Shown: positions 62,201 to 64,000 of the stretch, piece after piece | How positions within the stretch are numbered: the first letter of the stretch is position 1 | Layout: every line of letters begins with the position of its first letter | Assembly (NCBI GenBank): GCA_037042915.1 | Contig: CM073195.1 | Coordinates: 744,001-808,000 of the forward strand | Reading direction: 5' to 3' | Length of the DNA: 64,000 nt | DNA from: Auricularia sp. M13 | Taxonomy: Eukaryota > Basidiomycota > Agaricomycetes > Auriculariales > Auriculariaceae | Translations under genes and position numbers: made by a program | Notes under the pieces: model-generated | The model's input: only the letters and a program-made list of their open reading frames with translations | Told to the model about the DNA's origin: nothing | The model's database searches: none

Positions 62201-63511
62201 AACGCCAGAGCCGCGCCATGAAGACTTTGACTTGGTGGCAGGAAATGGACTCGAACCTTACCGAAGACGACGTCCTGGAGTTTGCTGCAGTCGGCGAGAC
62301 GAGGCGAACAAGGATGCTGGACGAGATGGAAGATTGCGATATCTGGTGGGATTATGAGCACGGTTGGGTCTTCGTCTTTGAGAACGCTCCGATGGCGCAC
62401 GAGGGTCCTTTCATTGGAGAGCGACTGACGAAGCCTGTGCGACTGTGGGACGGCAACCGGACTAACCCCAAGTACATTCGCGGTACATCCGCGACGCAGA
62501 CAGTGCAGTTGCGCTTGTGGCACTCGCAGAACTGGAGCACAAGGTCAGTTTCTTTCTACTCATGCCCATGAAGCTAGCTCACTCTGTGCAGCGTTCTAGT
62601 GCCAATGATGCCGCTAGGTGCAGTTGGATGTCGCTCGAAGTTGGGGTGGGACCTCAACGACGACGACTACTACTTCTACTTCCCGTCGGTGCCGCGCCGC
62701 GCATATCAGCAACCGGACGAGAACACTTCGTCTGCCACTGCTGCTGCTGCGCCGCCACAGCCTGCTGTCGCACTTCCTCCGCCGCCGCCTGTCGTCGCCG
62801 CTGCCTCGCAGCCCGCACCGCCCGCTGCTCCTACTCCAGTCGCACTGCCTCCGCCGCCGCCTGTCGTCGCCGCTGCCTCGCAGCCCGCACCGCCCGCTGC
62901 TCCTCTCCTGCCGCCGCCGCCGCCTGCTAGCAATGTTGCGCCGCCACCGTCTGCTAATCCGGTCGCGCCGCAGGGCATTTCGAAGCCGCTGAACGACCTG
63001 TTGTCGCCGCAGCGCATCATGCGGTTCAACGACATCGAGCTGACAGAGTGGAACCCTTCGGACGGGGATAAAGAGTACTCTTGGCCCAGTGACCAGGAGC
63101 GTCGTCTCATCGTCTGGGACATTGCTGAGCTCGTTCCGGCTGAGGCTCTTCCAGTTTGACGATAAATTGCGGACCATGTACCCGTCCGATCCGAAGCTGA
63201 CTGCTCAGTCCAACCTGGAGCGGTCTCAGATGATTTGCGCAATCTGGGACTCAGACTCATTTGTGCCCAAGTCGGCAAGCCCGCTGACATCGCCTGAATG
63301 GACACAGCGGATCGAGCCCGTGTTGGCATTCCATACCATTGTCTCCAGCTGGCCGCGCGTCGAGCTCCCTTCGAGGCAGCAGGTATTCGACACAGAAGAC
63401 AAGTTTGTTGAGTTCGAGAAGGCGGTTTGGAATGCGTACGCGCGCACATACTCGGACTATTGCTTCTGCGAGGCTCCTGTTCCGCTGCAGTACCCTGATG
63501 ATGTTCTTTGA
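59205..63511 (+). CDS. KDZ-element protein 4: very large protein of unknown function
   Basis: Not recognised; more than 1,000 residues. The first exon is MLEENESLPPDAG; the small exons up to 59650 cannot all be joined in frame, so the 5' model is uncertain. The main body starts FFNYNDTRDKLLSSSGP and includes YEDKYRWYLMMKHALRID, KLGEWYLAAQIWCNWRNHE, WWTYTHLPAPPGYNPRHRI and RDMEFYEVDFDNHFMTFDFG. Introns near 61200-61252 and 61309-61361 lead to a lysine-rich stretch, then WWPAEWPVALDASQ, VRELVVFKAWEWKQILNGHL, DCDIWWDYEHGWVFVFENAP and TVQLRLWHSQNWST. A proline/alanine-rich linker has two 72-bp-period repeats (62767 and 62839). The final domain ends YCFCEAPVPLQYPDDVL after a frame change near 63130-63145. 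An extra C in the run of seven at 60478-60484 breaks the frame. No transposase, helicase or TET/JBP motif is seen. Confidence 0.6.
59254..59307 (+). other. Intron with a strong internal hairpin
   Basis: The first intron of the large KDZ-element gene runs from GTACGT near 59254 to CTATCTAG near 59307. It contains arms at 59267-59283 and 59291-59307 that pair over 17 bp with one mismatch (CTAGATAGTGCA...TGCACTATCTAG) around a 7-nt loop. Folding would bring the 3' splice site to within a few bases of the donor. Confidence 0.5.
62767..62910 (+). repeat. Two copies of a 72-bp coding repeat
   Basis: The segment coding VALPPPPPVVAAASQPAPP occurs twice, starting at 62767 and 62839, with one base difference seen over the first 66 bp. 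It forms a flexible linker in the large protein. Confidence 0.75.
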
Positions 63512-63779
63512 TAGATAGGACTGCCTGTACTTCGGTTTGCATGTCTCGGTGTCACTCAATGAAATGTTTGCCTGCTTACAGTGCTTGTTCACGACTTGGA
63601 CTCAGTGCAGTTCAAACACTTGGAAGTCTTGGCACCGGCATGCCATCGCCGGCATACCCCAGTCACCGGCATGCATCGCATTGGCATGCCACCCTTACCG
63701 GCATGCCGCACCGGCATTCTTACCCCACTGGCATGCCGGCATGCCGGAGCAATCATTAAGTTGCCCGTCTGAGACTCAG
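63512..63779. repeat. Cluster of GGCATGCC palindromes near the right end of the KDZ element
   Basis: Between about 63638 and 63750 the 8-bp palindrome GGCATGCC or a one-base variant occurs about eight times, often as CCGGCATGCC, with irregular spacing of 10-25 bp. It sits just inside the right terminal region and differs from the GGGGCCCC/GGGGTACC repeats at the left end. Candidate transposase- or host-factor-binding array. Confidence 0.65.
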
Positions 63780-63899
63780 CGCAGTATTGTACAAGGGCCT
63801 GAGGTAGAGTCTGGGGCCCCCTAAGGTAGGGGCCCCTAAGCTATAGGGGTACCCCATATGTGGGGGGGTTATACCAGAAACGCGACCCTATGGTTATCC
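63780..63899 (-). repeat. Right terminal region of the KDZ element
   Basis: Holds the mirror of the left terminal motif (GGGGGTTATACCAGAAA at 63863-63879), then GACCCTATGGTTATCC up to the duplication. GGGGCCCC and GGGGTACCCC palindromes recur, and the GTACAAGGGCC block at about 63790 matches the left-side block in inverted orientation. Confidence 0.75.
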
Positions 63900-63908
63900 G
63901 CCGCCCAT
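63900..63908. repeat. Target-site duplication of the KDZ element, right copy
   Basis: GCCGCCCAT, identical to 49812-49820, directly after the right terminus. Confidence 0.85.
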
Positions 63909-64000
63909 AGTCTGTAGATGCGTCAGTTTTTCCACCATCAGTCAATGCTTGTAGATTCGAGAATACACACATAGTGGACAACGGGCGTGATAAGCGCAGC
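63900..64000 (-). pseudogene. Upstream part of the split fumarate-reductase-like gene, continues beyond the window
   Basis: In gene direction (- strand) an exon at 64000-63971 reads ALITPVVHY, the conserved block before the MGG motif of soluble fumarate reductases. A 59-bp intron (63970-63912) ends CTACAG, and the next exon reads TMGG (63911-63900) before the transposon starts. The same MGG codons recur at 49812-49820 as the target duplication and run on into IEIDASGQV. The two parts thus define one gene, HYT-MGG-IEID, cut by the 14.1-kb element. Confidence 0.85.

Larger units (their letters stand above)
49821..63899. mobile_element. 14.1-kb KDZ-superfamily DNA transposon with four genes
   Basis: Bounded by the 9-bp duplication GCCGCCCAT inside a fumarate-reductase-like gene. 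The ends are imperfect inverted repeats: each arm reads GG-TA-CC then A-AGGGTC and TTTCTGGTATAACCCCC going inward from the left, with the mirror at 63862-63899. A second shared block (GGCCCTTGTACA, then TACTG and CGCTGAGTC) lies about 250 bp inside the left end and about 120 bp inside the right end. Inside are a KDZ transposase (-), a zinc-knuckle/coiled-coil protein (-), a zinc-ribbon-like protein (+) and a very large unknown protein (+). Genes point outward from a central promoter region at 55851-56424. KDZ elements (Kyakuja-Dileera-Zisupton) are known to be expanded in mushroom-forming fungi. Transposase and ends look intact apart from probable sequencing gaps, so it may be autonomous. Confidence 0.85.

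Noticed and set aside
59205-63511. Idea that the large KDZ-linked protein is a TET/JBP dioxygenase
   Set aside because: No HxD...H iron-binding arrangement or other TET/JBP motif is visible; the KDZ-TET association in fungi does not extend to this copy as far as I can see.

Overview
The window comes from a filamentous basidiomycete, most likely an Agaricomycete. The signs are GC-rich coding sequence, many 45-60 bp GT-AG introns, fungal-type genes (velvet factor, Cdc12 septin, Mid1, D-serine dehydratase, a ZNFX1-like helicase with CbxX-type AAA domains) and a KDZ-type DNA transposon of the kind common in mushroom-forming fungi. No species can be named from the sequence alone.

Layout. 1.2-8.8 kb: one very large ZNFX1-like helicase/AAA gene (+). 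9.1-28.5 kb: a compact housekeeping block with a C2H2-like zinc-finger protein, cytosolic tyrosyl-tRNA synthetase, a DnaJ/DnaJ-X protein and a velvet regulator (all +); tafazzin, septin Cdc12 and proteasome beta-7 (-); the splicing helicase Prp43 (+), D-serine dehydratase (-), a microbial-type poly(ADP-ribose) glycohydrolase (+) and a tiny double-stranded-RNA-binding protein (+). 30.8-35.6 kb: a fungal protein-kinase-like gene split by a 2,869-bp DNA transposon with 349-bp inverted ends and a 6-bp target duplication. 35.7-46.7 kb: Mid1-type calcium-channel subunit, an FAD-dependent sugar-lactone-oxidase-like gene, glycogen synthase and a hypothetical basic protein (all +). 46.7-49.6 kb: gene-poor DNA with a diverged tandem duplication and some unassigned exons.

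The most striking part is 49,821-63,899: a complete-looking 14.1-kb transposon inserted into an exon of a fumarate-reductase-like gene and flanked by a 9-bp duplication (GCCGCCCAT). It carries a KDZ-superfamily transposase plus three genes I cannot match to any family: an acidic/coiled-coil protein with a zinc knuckle, a zinc-ribbon-like protein and a protein of over 1,000 residues with a proline/alanine repeat. Two genes run left and two run right from a shared central promoter region, and both ends carry dense short palindromic repeats. This is the best candidate for an undescribed system.

Many conserved genes here, including ones expected to be essential (Prp43, tyrosyl-tRNA synthetase, Cdc12), need one-base corrections in short base runs to keep frame. 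Most are missing bases. I read these as consensus errors in the assembly, not gene decay, so gene models in this window should be treated with that in mind.
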